DNA of 64,000 nt from Aliiruegeria haliotis (GTDB lineage: Bacteria > Pseudomonadota > Alphaproteobacteria > Rhodobacterales > Rhodobacteraceae), in contig NZ_PVTD01000004.1 of NCBI RefSeq assembly GCF_003003255.1, positions 62,001-126,000 of the forward strand, written 5' to 3'. Shown here piece by piece: positions 46,448 through 56,140 of this stretch. The notes below the pieces were generated by a model. The model searched no databases and had not been told where the DNA came from. It worked only from the letters and a program-made list of their open reading frames with translations. The translations under genes were made by a program, and so were the position numbers. Position 1 is the stretch's first letter, and each line of letters starts with the position of its first letter.

Positions 46448-47182
46448 TCGTGTCCCAACACACCACCAATGCGCCCAAGGCGGCTTCTTCCGGCACGCGA
46501 CACGCGTTGAGAATCTTCGGACGCTTTGGGCTTGGCTCCGGCTTTCTGAGCACCGGACGGGTCTGCCGTAGTGACCAAGGACAGCCTGGACTGTGCCCCT
46601 GCAATACAAATCGATGGCAGCACATTTGGGTCGAGGCCTATCGCAGCGTTGTGGCTTTCGCTCCTTCCGTCCGAGCCCTTGCAGCCCGGCATTTCAACCG
46701 CGACTTGCGACCTGAAGGCCTCATGCGGCCTTCATCGCCTCACGAAAGCGTCGCACCATCAATGCCATTGCGGCACTCTTGCCTAACCCTGTTTTTCCGT
46801 CGTTGGCCACAGCGAACCCCAACAGGAGCTCGCCCACGCAACAGCGCGTCAGGAGCAACTGCCATCCTGTGTTCATCAATGGCGGAAAAGGTGCGTGAGT
46901 TTTGCCACCCCAGCGCCGGGTCGTAGGTCCTTCGAGCGGGCGGTCGGCACGGTGCAATGAAAGCCCGGAGTGGTCAGCGCTGGCCAACCTTTCGCGCGCC
47001 GACAGTCGTGAGCGCTTCAGATTGGCTCCCGCTTGGAGGCACCGTATTCCGGGCAATTCGAGCCAGTCCTCCGCCGAACGGCATCATGTTCGGAGGCCAC
47101 CGCGCTCAATCGCCCCATGACAGGCGCATCGCCCGCCCCTATAAGGGCCGCGATTTTCCAATCCTGACGACGGACCATACTC
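46448..47182. other. Long intergenic region with no supported gene
   Basis: This is 735 bases before the pyrophosphatase gene. Its frames lack ribosome sites and family motifs. A minus-strand frame ending at 46721 has a readable tail (GFAVANDGKTGLGKSAAM), but nothing supports it. The base composition is a little less GC-rich than the coding parts. No RNA gene was recognised. Confidence 0.4.
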
Positions 47183-48103
47183 ATGACCATCAAGGTTTTT
47201 GGCCACAAGGCCCCCGACACCGATTCCACCGGCTCTCCGATCATCTGGGCCTGGTATCTTTCCGAGATCAAAGGCACCCCGGCCGAGGCCAAGCTGCTGG
47301 GCGAACCCAACACCGAGGCTGCCTTCATGCTGGAGCGCTGGAACCTCGACAAGCCGGAGATCATAGAGGCGGCTGGCGAAGGAGAACCCTGTGTCGTGGT
47401 CGACACCAACAATCCGGCGGAACTGCCAGACGACATCAACTCCTGCGACCTGCTGCAGATCATCGATCACCACAAACTGACCGGCGGCATCGAAACCAAG
47501 GGTCCGATCGACATCACCATGCGTCCACTGGCCTGCACGGCCACGATCATGAATGACCTGATGGGCGAGAGCCGCAACGCCATGCCCGATGCGATCAAGG
47601 GCGCGATGCTCTCCTGCATTCTCAGCGACACGATGGAGTTCCGCTCCCCGACCACGACCGACGTGGACCGCGTGCTGGCAGAGCAGCTTGCACGAGATCT
47701 CGGCATCGACATCTCCGACTATGCTGCGGAAATGTTCGCCGCGAAATCCGACGTCTCCGCGTTCTCGGACGCGGAACTGATCCGGATGGACTCGAAGATC
47801 AACGAGGTCGATGGCGTCAAGTTCCGGGTCTCGGTGCTGGAAACCACCTCCCCGTCCATTCCGCTCGACCGCAAGGACAGCATTTTCGAGACCATGAAGT
47901 CCGTCTGCGAGGAGGACGGCGTCGATCACGTGCTGATGTTCGTCATCGATATCCTGAAGGAAGAAGCGACCCTGCTGATCCCGAACGATGTCGTGAAAGC
48001 CGTGGCGGAGAAGAGCTTCGGCGCCACGGTCGAAGGTGATTCCGTGGTCCTGCCGGGCATCCTTAGCCGCAAGAAGCAGATCATTCCGAACCTGAAGGTC
48101 TGA
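47183..48103 (+). CDS. ppaC: Manganese-dependent inorganic pyrophosphatase
   Basis: The 306-residue protein is a family II (DHH) pyrophosphatase: H8, D12 and D14 in VFGHKAPDTDSTGSP, D74 in VVVDTNNPAE, and D95H96H97 in IDHHKLTGGI. The C-terminal DHHA2 domain ends in GILSRKKQIIPNL, where the RKK binds pyrophosphate. It drives biosynthesis by removing pyrophosphate. Family II enzymes are less common than family I in alphaproteobacteria. A clear terminator follows. Confidence 0.97.
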   Translation: MTIKVFGHKAPDTDSTGSPIIWAWYLSEIKGTPAEAKLLGEPNTEAAFMLERWNLDKPEIIEAAGEGEPCVVVDTNNPAELPDDINSCDLLQIIDHHKLTGGIETKGPIDITMRPLACTATIMNDLMGESRNAMPDAIKGAMLSCILSDTMEFRSPTTTDVDRVLAEQLARDLGIDISDYAAEMFAAKSDVSAFSDAELIRMDSKINEVDGVKFRVSVLETTSPSIPLDRKDSIFETMKSVCEEDGVDHVLMFVIDILKEEATLLIPNDVVKAVAEKSFGATVEGDSVVLPGILSRKKQIIPNLKV

Positions 48104-48146
48104 TCGCGCACCCGATCCGCGTGTTTAACGCGTCTTAGACATGTCG

Positions 48147-48180
48147 AACGCCCGGCTTCACGGCCGGGCGTTTCCTTTTG
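48147..48180 (+). terminator. Rho-independent terminator of ppaC
   Basis: AACGCCCGGC (48147-48156) pairs with GCCGGGCGTT (48163-48172), followed by TTCCTTTT. Confidence 0.92.
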
Positions 48181-48346
48181 AAGTGACAGCTCCGAACGAT
48201 AGAGCGTCATCCTCCCTTTCGCCCGCATACAACGGGATCGTGTCGGAAAGCCCCCGTGACCATTCGCGCGCCAGTTGCGCGACGGCACCGATTGACCGCC
48301 CCTTGGGCTGGCAGCATCCTCGATGTAGCACATGGGAGAACCGGCC

Positions 48347-49771
48347 ATGCCAGATGGATCCGCAACCGACCTGCGCAACCGTGCCGGCGCACCAATCCTG
48401 GAGATCCAGCGCGCGGCCTTCCTGCGCCACGGCGCCCCCGACCTCGCCCACCGCCGTGCCGCCCTGAAGAGGCTCAAGGGTGCCATTCTGGGCAATCGCG
48501 CGCGACTGGAAGCGGCTGCGCAGGAAGATTTCGGGGTCCGGTCTCCGATCGAGACCGACCTCATCGACATCGGCCCGACGATACAGTCGATCAACCACAT
48601 GCGTGCCAATCTCGGTCGCTGGATGAAGCCGCGTCATCGGCCGACGCCGATGTTGATGCAGCCCGGAAAGTCCGTCCTGCATCACCAGCCCGTCGGGATC
48701 GTCGGCATTTTGTCGGCATGGAACTATCCCGTGGCGCTGGCGCTTGTGCCGCTAGCCACGGCACTTGCAGCGGGCAACCGTGTGATGCTGAAGACCTCGG
48801 AACTGGCCCCTGCGACGGCCGATGTGCTGGCGGAGATGCTGGATGGAGCATTCGCGCCCGATGAAGTTGCCACGATCACCGGTGATGCGGAGCTTGCGGC
48901 TGCCTTCACAACCTTGCCGTTCGACCACCTGTTCTTTACCGGCTCCACCGACGTGGGGCGCCGGGTGATGCGGGCCGCGGCCGAAAACCTGACCCCGGTC
49001 ACGCTGGAACTTGGTGGGAAGTCGCCCGCGATCCTCTGCGATGACGCGGATTTCGTGCTGGCCGCCGGGGACATCGCTTTCGGCAAGACCGCCAACGCAG
49101 GGCAGACCTGCATCGCGCCGGACTACCTTCTGCTGCCAGAAAACCGCGTACCGGCCTTCATCGAGGCTTTCACCGCCGCCATCGAACGCAGTTTTCCCGG
49201 GGGGCTTGCAGACCCCGCGCTGACAACCATCGCCTCGGCCCGCCATCATGCGCGGCTGAACGCGTTGCTGGCGGATGCAGCCGCAAAGGGGGCCGAGATC
49301 CACCCCGTCCTCTCTGCCCACGAGGGCGCCCATCCTCGCGCGATGGCGCCGACGCTGGTTCTGAATGCCACGGACGACATGCTCATCATGCAGGAGGAGA
49401 TCTTCGGCCCGCTGCTGCCCGTCCTTTCCATCGGCTCTATCGAGGCTGCCATCGAACGCGTGAACCGCGGGTCGCGGCCCCTCGCCCTCTATGTCTATGG
49501 CAAGGACAGGACTGCCATCGACCGCGTGCTTGCCGGGACCACCAGCGGCAATGTCACCGTCAACGGTACGCTCCTTCACTATGCCGTCGACACGTTGCCG
49601 TTCGGCGGTGTCGGCGACAGTGGGATCGGCGCCTATCACGGCGTGGAAGGATTCCGCCGCTTGAGCCACGCCAAGGGCGTCTTTCACCCCGGCAGGCGCC
49701 ACGGCGCCCGGCTGTTGCGCCCGCCCTACGGATCGCTGGCCAAACTGGTGCGTCGACTGATGCTGCGCTGA
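48347..49771 (+). CDS. Coniferyl-aldehyde-dehydrogenase-like aldehyde dehydrogenase
   Basis: The 474-residue protein has the catalytic Cys in NAGQTCIAPDYLLL and the general base Glu in TLELGGKSPAIL, plus the NAD-binding FTGSTDVGRRVM. The class 3-like layout with a hydrophobic C-terminus fits the branch annotated as coniferyl aldehyde dehydrogenase. GGGAGA lies seven bases before the ATG at 48347, and an in-frame ATG 15 bases upstream has less support. No aromatic degradation genes are beside it, so the physiological aldehyde is not known. Confidence 0.92.
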   Translation: MPDGSATDLRNRAGAPILEIQRAAFLRHGAPDLAHRRAALKRLKGAILGNRARLEAAAQEDFGVRSPIETDLIDIGPTIQSINHMRANLGRWMKPRHRPTPMLMQPGKSVLHHQPVGIVGILSAWNYPVALALVPLATALAAGNRVMLKTSELAPATADVLAEMLDGAFAPDEVATITGDAELAAAFTTLPFDHLFFTGSTDVGRRVMRAAAENLTPVTLELGGKSPAILCDDADFVLAAGDIAFGKTANAGQTCIAPDYLLLPENRVPAFIEAFTAAIERSFPGGLADPALTTIASARHHARLNALLADAAAKGAEIHPVLSAHEGAHPRAMAPTLVLNATDDMLIMQEEIFGPLLPVLSIGSIEAAIERVNRGSRPLALYVYGKDRTAIDRVLAGTTSGNVTVNGTLLHYAVDTLPFGGVGDSGIGAYHGVEGFRRLSHAKGVFHPGRRHGARLLRPPYGSLAKLVRRLMLR

Positions 49772-49867
49772 GGCGCCACGCACGCACCCCCTACCGACGC
49801 GTGCCGGGCTGGGCTATAGCCCCGACAAGGGGTGCGGTTTGCGCCCGACACAGGCTCCGGAGACCCC

Positions 49868-50737
49868 ATGACCCGCATCATCGAGACCTTCGCCGATATC
49901 TCCTCCATGTATGACGCTGCCTTCGTGGACCTCTGGGGCTGCATGCACAACGGCATCACGGCTTACGAGGAGGCCGTTGCCGCCTGCCGCGCCTTTCGCG
50001 CCGAGGGTGGCAAGGTGGTCCTGCTGACCAATGCGCCGCGCCCGCGCGCCTCCGTGGCCGAACAGCTAAAGCACTTCAACGTGCCCGAAGACGCCTATGA
50101 CACGATCGCCACGTCCGGCGATTCCGCCCGCCTGGCACTGTTCTCCGGTGCGATAGGGAACAAGGTATACCACATTGGCGAGCAACGGGACCTGGCGTTC
50201 TACGAGCCTCTGCACATGATCGACAATCCTGTCGAGATCACCCGCGTACCCCTGCAGGAGGCCGAGGGGATCGTCTGCACCGGCCCCTTCGACGCCAAGG
50301 CGGACCCGGACGTGAACCGGCCGGACTTCCTCTATGCCAAGACCAGGGGATTGAAGCTGCTCTGCGCCAACCCCGATATTGTTGTCGACCGTGGCGACAG
50401 CCGGGAGTGGTGCGCCGGCGCCCTGGCGCGGCTCTATACCGAAATGGGTGGCGAGAGCCTCTATTTCGGCAAACCGCATCCCGCGATCTACGACCTCGCC
50501 CGCAGGCGCCTCGCCGAGGTTGCGGAGGTCCCCGATGATCGAATCGTTTGCATCGGCGACGGCATCGTCACCGACGTGAGAGGCGCCGTCGGCGAGGGAC
50601 TTGACGTCCTTTTCATCACCGGCGGCCTTGCGGCAAAAGAGACGCGGACGAAACGTCAACCTGAGCCGAGGGCGCTGTCGGACTACCTGCGCGAGCATCA
50701 GGTTTCGGTCACCTACGCGATGGGATTCCTGCGCTGA
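49868..50737 (+). CDS. HAD-superfamily (IIA) phosphatase
   Basis: The 289-residue protein is a subclass IIA HAD protein: FVDLWGCMHNG with the nucleophile position, LLTNAPRPRASV for motif II, YFGKPHPAIYDLA with the Lys, and IGDGIVTDVRGA with the metal-binding Asp. Here motif I reads DLWG rather than DxDG, as in several family members that keep the first Asp. Its closest relatives are NagD/TIGR01459-type enzymes with unclear substrates. The region after it is AT-rich and carries regulatory repeats. Confidence 0.9.
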   Translation: MTRIIETFADISSMYDAAFVDLWGCMHNGITAYEEAVAACRAFRAEGGKVVLLTNAPRPRASVAEQLKHFNVPEDAYDTIATSGDSARLALFSGAIGNKVYHIGEQRDLAFYEPLHMIDNPVEITRVPLQEAEGIVCTGPFDAKADPDVNRPDFLYAKTRGLKLLCANPDIVVDRGDSREWCAGALARLYTEMGGESLYFGKPHPAIYDLARRRLAEVAEVPDDRIVCIGDGIVTDVRGAVGEGLDVLFITGGLAAKETRTKRQPEPRALSDYLREHQVSVTYAMGFLR

Positions 50738-50853
50738 ACGGCCGGCCGGCTCTCAACAGTTCTGCATTGAAATCTGCCTGTTAGCGCCGCAATGCAGCGA
50801 TGTTTGCGCTGCCACGCAGCGATTTGCAGATTCGCAGGTTCCACCCCGACTCA

Positions 50854-50869
50854 TTCGCAAATCTGCGAA
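50854..50869. promoter_or_regulatory. Inverted repeat TTCGCA-N4-TGCGAA
   Basis: A perfect 6-bp dyad with a 4-base spacer (50854-50859, 50864-50869) lies in the AT-rich leader of the PhaJ-like gene, 106 bases before its start. It resembles a symmetric operator. Confidence 0.5.
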
Positions 50870-50914
50870 ATTTTGTTGCGCGTTTCATGATTGCATATTG
50901 CCGATCGTTACTTT

Positions 50915-50925
50915 CTGCATTGCAG
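50915..50925. promoter_or_regulatory. Candidate PhaR box CTGC-N3-GCAG
   Basis: CTGCATTGCAG fits the CTGC-N3/4-GCAG site reported for rhodobacterial PhaR, the polyhydroxyalkanoate regulator. It lies 50 bases upstream of the PhaJ-like gene, in a region with several further TGCA/CTGC words. Confidence 0.55.
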
Positions 50926-50975
50926 CAGAAATCGATTTCGGGTAGGAAATCCGTAGCATAGTGCAAAGGACCGAC

Positions 50976-51422
50976 ATGATGCTCGACAATGATATCCGCC
51001 ACACGATCTTCCTTGAGGATCTGGAAATCGGGATGAAACGTGATCTGACCAAACTGATCACGGACGAGGACATCGAGAAGTTCGCCGAGGTCTCCACCGA
51101 CCGCAATCCTGTCCATCTTGACGAGGAATACGCCAAGGAGACCATGTTCCAGGGCCGGATCGCCCACGGCATGCTGACTGCCGGTTTGATCTCCGCCGTC
51201 ATCGGGGAGCAGCTTCCCGGGCATGGAACGGTCTACCTCGGGCAGACGCTGAAGTTCATGGCCCCCGTGCGTCCGGGCGATATTGTCCTCGTGGAAGTCG
51301 AGGTCGCAGAAATCGATCACAAGAAGCGTCGGGTGAAACTGTTCACAGAAGCGAAGATCGGTGATCAGGTCGTTCTGCGCGGAGAGGCCAACGTGCTCGC
51401 GCCCTCCCGCAAGCTCGACTGA
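50976..51422 (+). CDS. phaJ: MaoC-type (R)-specific enoyl-CoA hydratase
   Basis: The 148-residue hot-dog-fold protein has the hydratase-2 motif: DIEKFAEVSTDRNPVHLDEEYA with the catalytic Asp and His, then GRIAHGMLTAGLISAVIGEQLPG. PhaJ makes (R)-3-hydroxyacyl-CoA from beta-oxidation intermediates for polyhydroxyalkanoate synthesis, and the PhaR-like box upstream supports this. A generic MaoC dehydratase is the alternative. AAAGGA lies before the ATG. Confidence 0.88.
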   Translation: MMLDNDIRHTIFLEDLEIGMKRDLTKLITDEDIEKFAEVSTDRNPVHLDEEYAKETMFQGRIAHGMLTAGLISAVIGEQLPGHGTVYLGQTLKFMAPVRPGDIVLVEVEVAEIDHKKRRVKLFTEAKIGDQVVLRGEANVLAPSRKLD

Positions 51423-51480
51423 CACCAGCCCCGCGATCCGCCGCTTGCGCTCCACAGCCTGCGCGGCTAGGGGAAGCGCC

Positions 51481-52479
51481 ATGAGGCGGATCACATCCCT
51501 TTCCCAGGTCACCGACGCGGACCGAGGCGCCTTTGCCGCGATCGGGAACTTCGACGGTGTGCACAAGGGCCACCAGGCGGTTCTGGCGCTCACGCGGCAA
51601 GCCGCGCAGGTCAAGGGCGCGCCACTGGCGGTGCTTACCTTCGAGCCGCATCCGAGGGAAGTGTTCCAGCCCGATGCGCCGCCATTTCGGCTGATGAACG
51701 CGGAGGCCAAGGCCCACCGGCTGGAGAAGCTGGGCGTCGACATCCTGTATCAGCTTCCATTCGACACGCCGCTGTATGCCCTGTCGGATACCGCCTTCTG
51801 CGAAACGGTCCTCACACGCGGGTTGGGCGTCGCGGGCGTGACCGTCGGCGCGGACTTCTGCTACGGCAAGGGTCGCACGGGCAATGTCGACACACTTCGG
51901 ACAGCCGGGCAACTTAACGGATTCGACGTTCAGGTTGCCGCGTTGCTGGGGTTGGAGAACGGCGGTGAAAGGGTGTCGTCGACCGCGATCCGCGTGGCCT
52001 TGCGGGATGGGTTCCCGGACAAGGCCGCGGCGATGCTGGGGCACTGGCACCGCATCGATGGGCCGGTCATCCACGGAGAAAAGCGCGGGCGAACCCTTGG
52101 CTACCCGACGGCCAACATGGACATTTCCGGCCTGCACCAGCCGCGGCACGGCGTCTATGCGGTGTTGATCGAGGTTGTGACAGGCCCTCATGCTGGCAAC
52201 TACCATGGTGTCGCCTCTCTCGGCACCCGGCCCATGTTTGGCGAGAACACACCGAATATCGAAACGTTCCTGTTCGATTTCGACGGGGACCTCTACGGCG
52301 ACCACCTGTCGGTCGGTCTCGTGGAGTACCTACGACCGGAGCAACGGTTCGATGGCGTCGATGGGCTGGTTGCGCAGATGGGCGCGGACGAGTGCAGAGC
52401 GCGCGAAATCCTGTCTGCCCTGCCCGAAGGTGGCTTTCGGGGTTGGGCCTTTGGACGAAACGCGCACGATGTCACGTAG
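51481..52479 (+). CDS. ribF: Bifunctional riboflavin kinase/FAD synthetase
   Basis: The 332-residue protein has the N-terminal FAD synthetase half (AAIGNFDGVHKGHQAVL, EPHPREVFQ, VGADFCYGKGRTGN, SSTAIRVAL) and the C-terminal riboflavin kinase half (GRTLGYPTANMDI, GVASLGTRPMFGENTPNIETFLFDFDGDLYG). It makes FMN and FAD. It is followed by YcgN with an 11-base overlap, and preceded by the hydratase gene with a 58-base gap. Confidence 0.97.
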   Translation: MRRITSLSQVTDADRGAFAAIGNFDGVHKGHQAVLALTRQAAQVKGAPLAVLTFEPHPREVFQPDAPPFRLMNAEAKAHRLEKLGVDILYQLPFDTPLYALSDTAFCETVLTRGLGVAGVTVGADFCYGKGRTGNVDTLRTAGQLNGFDVQVAALLGLENGGERVSSTAIRVALRDGFPDKAAAMLGHWHRIDGPVIHGEKRGRTLGYPTANMDISGLHQPRHGVYAVLIEVVTGPHAGNYHGVASLGTRPMFGENTPNIETFLFDFDGDLYGDHLSVGLVEYLRPEQRFDGVDGLVAQMGADECRAREILSALPEGGFRGWAFGRNAHDVT

Positions 52480-52963
52480 CAAGGCACGGCCACCCCAACG
52501 CAAGACCGCGCGCGCCAAGCTGCGGACCCGTTTCTGGGAGCGTGTACCGTTGTCAGAGATGACAAGCGCGGAATGGGAGGCGCTGTGTGACGGCTGCGGC
52601 AAGTGCTGCCTGAACAAACTTGAGGACGAAGACACGCAGGAGATTGCCTTCACCCGCGTCGCCTGCCGGCTGCTCGATGACGCGACCTGCCGGTGCTCGC
52701 ACTATGAAATTCGCCACCAGTTCGTGCCTGATTGCGTGACGCTGTCGCCCGGAACAATCAACGAGGCCGCCTACTGGATGCCGAAGTCCTGCGCCTACCG
52801 GCTCCTGGCGGAGGGCAAGCCACTCTACAACTGGCACCCGTTGATCACGGGTGATCCGAACTCCGTGCACGAAGCCGGGGTATCGGTACAGGGGATGACC
52901 GTCTCGGAGTGGGACGTCTCGGATGAGGACTGGGAGGATTACCTCATCGAGGGCGACCTCTGA
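52469..52963 (+). CDS. YcgN family cysteine cluster protein (UPF0260)
   Basis: The 164-residue protein has the Cys cluster of the family: EALCDGCGKCCLNKLED, ACRLLDDATCRCSHYEIR and VPDCVTLSPG, then ESCAY-like PKSCAYRLL. The Cys set suggests an iron-sulfur or zinc site; the function is unknown. Its ATG lies inside the end of ribF, in another frame. Confidence 0.92.
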   Translation: MSRSKARPPQRKTARAKLRTRFWERVPLSEMTSAEWEALCDGCGKCCLNKLEDEDTQEIAFTRVACRLLDDATCRCSHYEIRHQFVPDCVTLSPGTINEAAYWMPKSCAYRLLAEGKPLYNWHPLITGDPNSVHEAGVSVQGMTVSEWDVSDEDWEDYLIEGDL

Positions 52964-53131
52964 CGGTCGTGCTGCCCCGCTGGGCACCGCCCTTTCCAAC
53001 CGCGTTGATCCCGGTCATTGCCCGGCCAGACCACCTGTGATTGGATCGAAATCCAGACGCCGCGAACAGGTAGGTCACAGGCAGCTCGGCGGAGTTTCCT
53101 CCGACGTACTGGCAGATCCGGGAAGGGGAGC

Positions 53132-54937
53132 ATGAAGCAGGACATCATATCGGCCGCCGAGGCGGTCACGCTCTACGGTCTGCTGAAGGAGCGTGCGCGC
53201 CGCTCTCCCAAAGCCACCGGATACCGTCAATTCAACAAGGCGTCGGGCTCATGGGAGGCCTACACCTGGCCACAGGCATTGGAACGGGCCGACGGTTTCG
53301 CCGCCGCCTTCGCGGCCGAGGGCATTTCGCCCGGCGACCGCGTCGCCCTGCTGCTGCCCAACTGCCTCGACTGGATCTGTTTCGACATGGGCGCGGCCAA
53401 GCTGGGCCTGCCGGTCGTGCCCCTCTATACCAACGACGCCGTCACCAACACCGCTTTCCTGATCGCCGACGCACGGCCCCGGATCGTTTTTGTTGACACG
53501 GTGGCGCGTTGGAAGGCGATCTCGGAGGCGTTGAGCGACACCTCCTTCATCGACAGGGTCTGGATCCAGGAGAGTGATGCCGACGCCGGCCGGAGCGGTC
53601 ACGTCGAACGGCTCGACACCGTGCTGGCGCGCGCGGGACAGGCGCAGACCGGTGCCCATGATGACCCGAACGTACCTGCGACGTTGATCTACACGTCCGG
53701 CACGACCGGAAATCCAAAGGGCGCGATGCTGAACCACGCCGCGATCCTGAGCAATGCCGAAGGCGTCTACAAGGGTTTCCCCTCGCTGCCGTCGGACACC
53801 TTCCTGTCGATCCTGCCGCTCGCGCATGCCTTCGAGCGGACGATGGGCTACATCCTCGCGATGATGGGCGGATCCTGCACCGCCTATTGCCAGTCGGTCC
53901 TGCGACTTCGGCAGGATCTCACCACCATCCGGCCCACGGTCCTCATGGGCGTGCCGCGGCTCTACGAGTCGATCTACTCCGCCGCCCGGACCTCGGCCGC
54001 GGCCAGTCCGGTCCGATTGAAGATGTTCGACATGACGGCGCGCATCGGCTGGCAACGATTTGCGAAGAACCTGGGGATCCATCCCGGTCCAAGCTTCACC
54101 GACCGGCTGATCTGGCCTGTGCTGGAACGGCTTGTCGGCCGAAAGGTCCGCAATGCCTTCGGCGGCCGCCTCCGTGTGGCGGTGTCCGGTGGTGCGAACT
54201 TTCCCGCGGAAATCGGGCAGGCGCTGGTCGGCCTCGGGATCCCCATGGTCGAGGGCTACGGTCTGACCGAGGCGGGCCCGGTGGCGACCTATTCCACCTG
54301 TCCGCAATACATGCCGGGCTCGGTCGGGTTTCCTGTCGACGGGGTGGAGATCCGCAAAGGTGACAAAGGCGAGTTGCAGCTGCGCTCGCGGGGCCAGATG
54401 AGTGGCTACTGGCACCGGGAGGACGCGACGGCGGCGGTGCTGGACGCCGAGGGCTGGCTCTCCACGGGCGATCTTGTCGAGATTCGCGACGACGGGCGCA
54501 TCGTCATCGCCGGGCGGCTGAAACATATCCTCGTGATGTCGAACGGGGAGAACGTGAACCCCGTCCCGATAGAGGATGTGCTGGAGGCAGATACGCTGTT
54601 CGATCAGGTCTGTACGGTCGGCGACGGACGTCCCTTCCTGTCGCTGCTGGTGGTGCTGAACAAGGATGCATGGGCCGCGCTGGCCGAAAAGGAGGGGCTC
54701 GATCCGGAGCGTCCCAACATTCCGGCGGCGGAGAAAGTGATCATGCCGCGCATCAAGGCACACATGAAACCCTTCGCCCCACACCAGCAGATCAAGGCCT
54801 ATCACGCGGCACTGGAGGAATGGAGCATCGAACGTGGGCTTCTGACGCCCACGCTGAAGCTCAAGCGAGAGAAGGTTGTGGCCGAATACGAGGCTGAGAT
54901 CCGGGAGATCTATGCCCGCGGCTCGCGCGGGGAGTGA
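53132..54937 (+). CDS. AMP-forming long-chain acyl-CoA synthetase
   Basis: The 601-residue ANL-superfamily protein has the P-loop-like YTSGTTGNPKG, the VEGYGLTEAGPVA motif, the GWLSTGDLVEIRDDGRIVIAGRLKHILVMSNGENVNP hinge region, and a C-terminal Lys in LTPTLKLKREKV. It activates fatty acids to acyl-CoA. The HILVMSNGENVNP hinge and bulky length are typical of FadD15-like long-chain enzymes. GGGGAG precedes the ATG. It is a possible partner of the nearby PhaJ. Confidence 0.93.
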   Translation: MKQDIISAAEAVTLYGLLKERARRSPKATGYRQFNKASGSWEAYTWPQALERADGFAAAFAAEGISPGDRVALLLPNCLDWICFDMGAAKLGLPVVPLYTNDAVTNTAFLIADARPRIVFVDTVARWKAISEALSDTSFIDRVWIQESDADAGRSGHVERLDTVLARAGQAQTGAHDDPNVPATLIYTSGTTGNPKGAMLNHAAILSNAEGVYKGFPSLPSDTFLSILPLAHAFERTMGYILAMMGGSCTAYCQSVLRLRQDLTTIRPTVLMGVPRLYESIYSAARTSAAASPVRLKMFDMTARIGWQRFAKNLGIHPGPSFTDRLIWPVLERLVGRKVRNAFGGRLRVAVSGGANFPAEIGQALVGLGIPMVEGYGLTEAGPVATYSTCPQYMPGSVGFPVDGVEIRKGDKGELQLRSRGQMSGYWHREDATAAVLDAEGWLSTGDLVEIRDDGRIVIAGRLKHILVMSNGENVNPVPIEDVLEADTLFDQVCTVGDGRPFLSLLVVLNKDAWAALAEKEGLDPERPNIPAAEKVIMPRIKAHMKPFAPHQQIKAYHAALEEWSIERGLLTPTLKLKREKVVAEYEAEIREIYARGSRGE

Positions 54938-55049
54938 TGCATCTCCTTGCCGGTGTCGCGGACCTTCCCGCAAGACCGGCAAACACGGAATGGCTGACCT
55001 GCGGGTCGCGGGCCTTCACAAACGGCGCGTTCCGGGGCACATAGCGGCC

Positions 55050-56093
55050 ATGTACTTCGCATCCGACAACACCGGCCCCGTTCACCCGAAAATCCTCGAT
55101 GCGCTGACCCGCGCCAACGAGGGATATGCCCACGCCTATGGCGACGACGCGTTGACCGCCGCGGTCACCCGCCGCGTGCGCGAGGTTTTCGAGGCGCCCG
55201 AGGCGCAGGTTCACCTGGTGGCGACCGGCACCGCCGCCAATTCCCTGCTTCTGGCCACACATACCACGCCCTGGCAGACGATCTTCTGTTCCGACATCGC
55301 CCATATCCACATGGACGAGTTGAACGCGCCCGAGTTCTTTTCCGGCGGCGCGAAACTGTCTCTGGTGCCCTCCGAAGACGGGGTAATGCCGCCGGAGGCC
55401 CTGCGCGCCCGGATCGAGCAGGAGGAGACCCGCGACCTGCACGGCCCGTCACGAGGCCCCGTTTCGCTGACCCAGGTGACGGAGGTCGGCACGGTCTACC
55501 AGATGCCGGCGCTGCACGATGTCGTGGGCGTCGCGAAGGATTTCGGCCTGCCGGTACACATGGATGGCGCGCGGTTTGCCAATGCACTGGTGAAGCTCGG
55601 CTGCACCCCGGCGGAAATGACCTGGAAAGCCGGAGTGGACATGGTGAGCTTCGGCGGCACCAAGAACGGGCTGATGGGTGTTGAGGCAGCGATCATCTTT
55701 GAGCCGTCCAAGGGGCGGGAGTTCGAATACCGCCGCAAGCGGGGCGCGCATCTCTTTTCCAAGCATCGCTACCTCGCCGCGCAGATGCTTGCCTATCTCG
55801 AAGACGACCTCTGGTTGCAGATGGCGCGCGCGGCCAATGCCGCATGCCACCGGCTGGCCGAGGGCCTGCGGGCGGCACCCGGTGTAAACCTGATGTACCG
55901 GCCCCACGCGAATATCATCTTTGCCCGCCTGCCCCGCGGCACCCACCGCCGCCTGTTCGAGGCAGGTGCGGAGTACCACTTGTGGGACGGTGCGTTGGAT
56001 GGCGGCCCGGAAGAAGAGCCGATCGCCGCCCGGTTTGTCTGCGACTGGTCGGCCACGGATGAAAACACCGACAGGTTTCTCGCCCTGCTTTGA
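55050..56093 (+). CDS. ltaE: Low-specificity L-threonine aldolase
   Basis: The 347-residue fold type I PLP enzyme has FASDNTGPVHPKIL at the start, VHMDGARFANAL with the PLP-ring Asp, and the Schiff-base Lys K205 in SFGGTKNGLMG. It splits threonine or allo-threonine to glycine and acetaldehyde. The upstream part of the frame belongs to the leader after the acyl-CoA synthetase gene. The start is taken at the MYFASDN Met, as in relatives. Confidence 0.93.
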   Translation: MYFASDNTGPVHPKILDALTRANEGYAHAYGDDALTAAVTRRVREVFEAPEAQVHLVATGTAANSLLLATHTTPWQTIFCSDIAHIHMDELNAPEFFSGGAKLSLVPSEDGVMPPEALRARIEQEETRDLHGPSRGPVSLTQVTEVGTVYQMPALHDVVGVAKDFGLPVHMDGARFANALVKLGCTPAEMTWKAGVDMVSFGGTKNGLMGVEAAIIFEPSKGREFEYRRKRGAHLFSKHRYLAAQMLAYLEDDLWLQMARAANAACHRLAEGLRAAPGVNLMYRPHANIIFARLPRGTHRRLFEAGAEYHLWDGALDGGPEEEPIAARFVCDWSATDENTDRFLALL

Positions 56094-56140
56094 GCGCCGA
56101 ACGGTCTCGGATCAGAGCCCGTGCCTTGCGTTCCCCACTG

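Noticed and set aside
46721-47056. Minus-strand frame with the tail GFAVANDGKTGLGKS
   Set aside because: The GKTGLGKS string resembles a P-loop, but it is near the C-terminus, has no fold context and no ribosome site.
53249-54982. Open frame of 577 codons on the minus strand across the acyl-CoA synthetase gene
   Set aside because: Shadow frame with no ribosome site or motifs, while the plus strand encodes clear ANL-family motifs.
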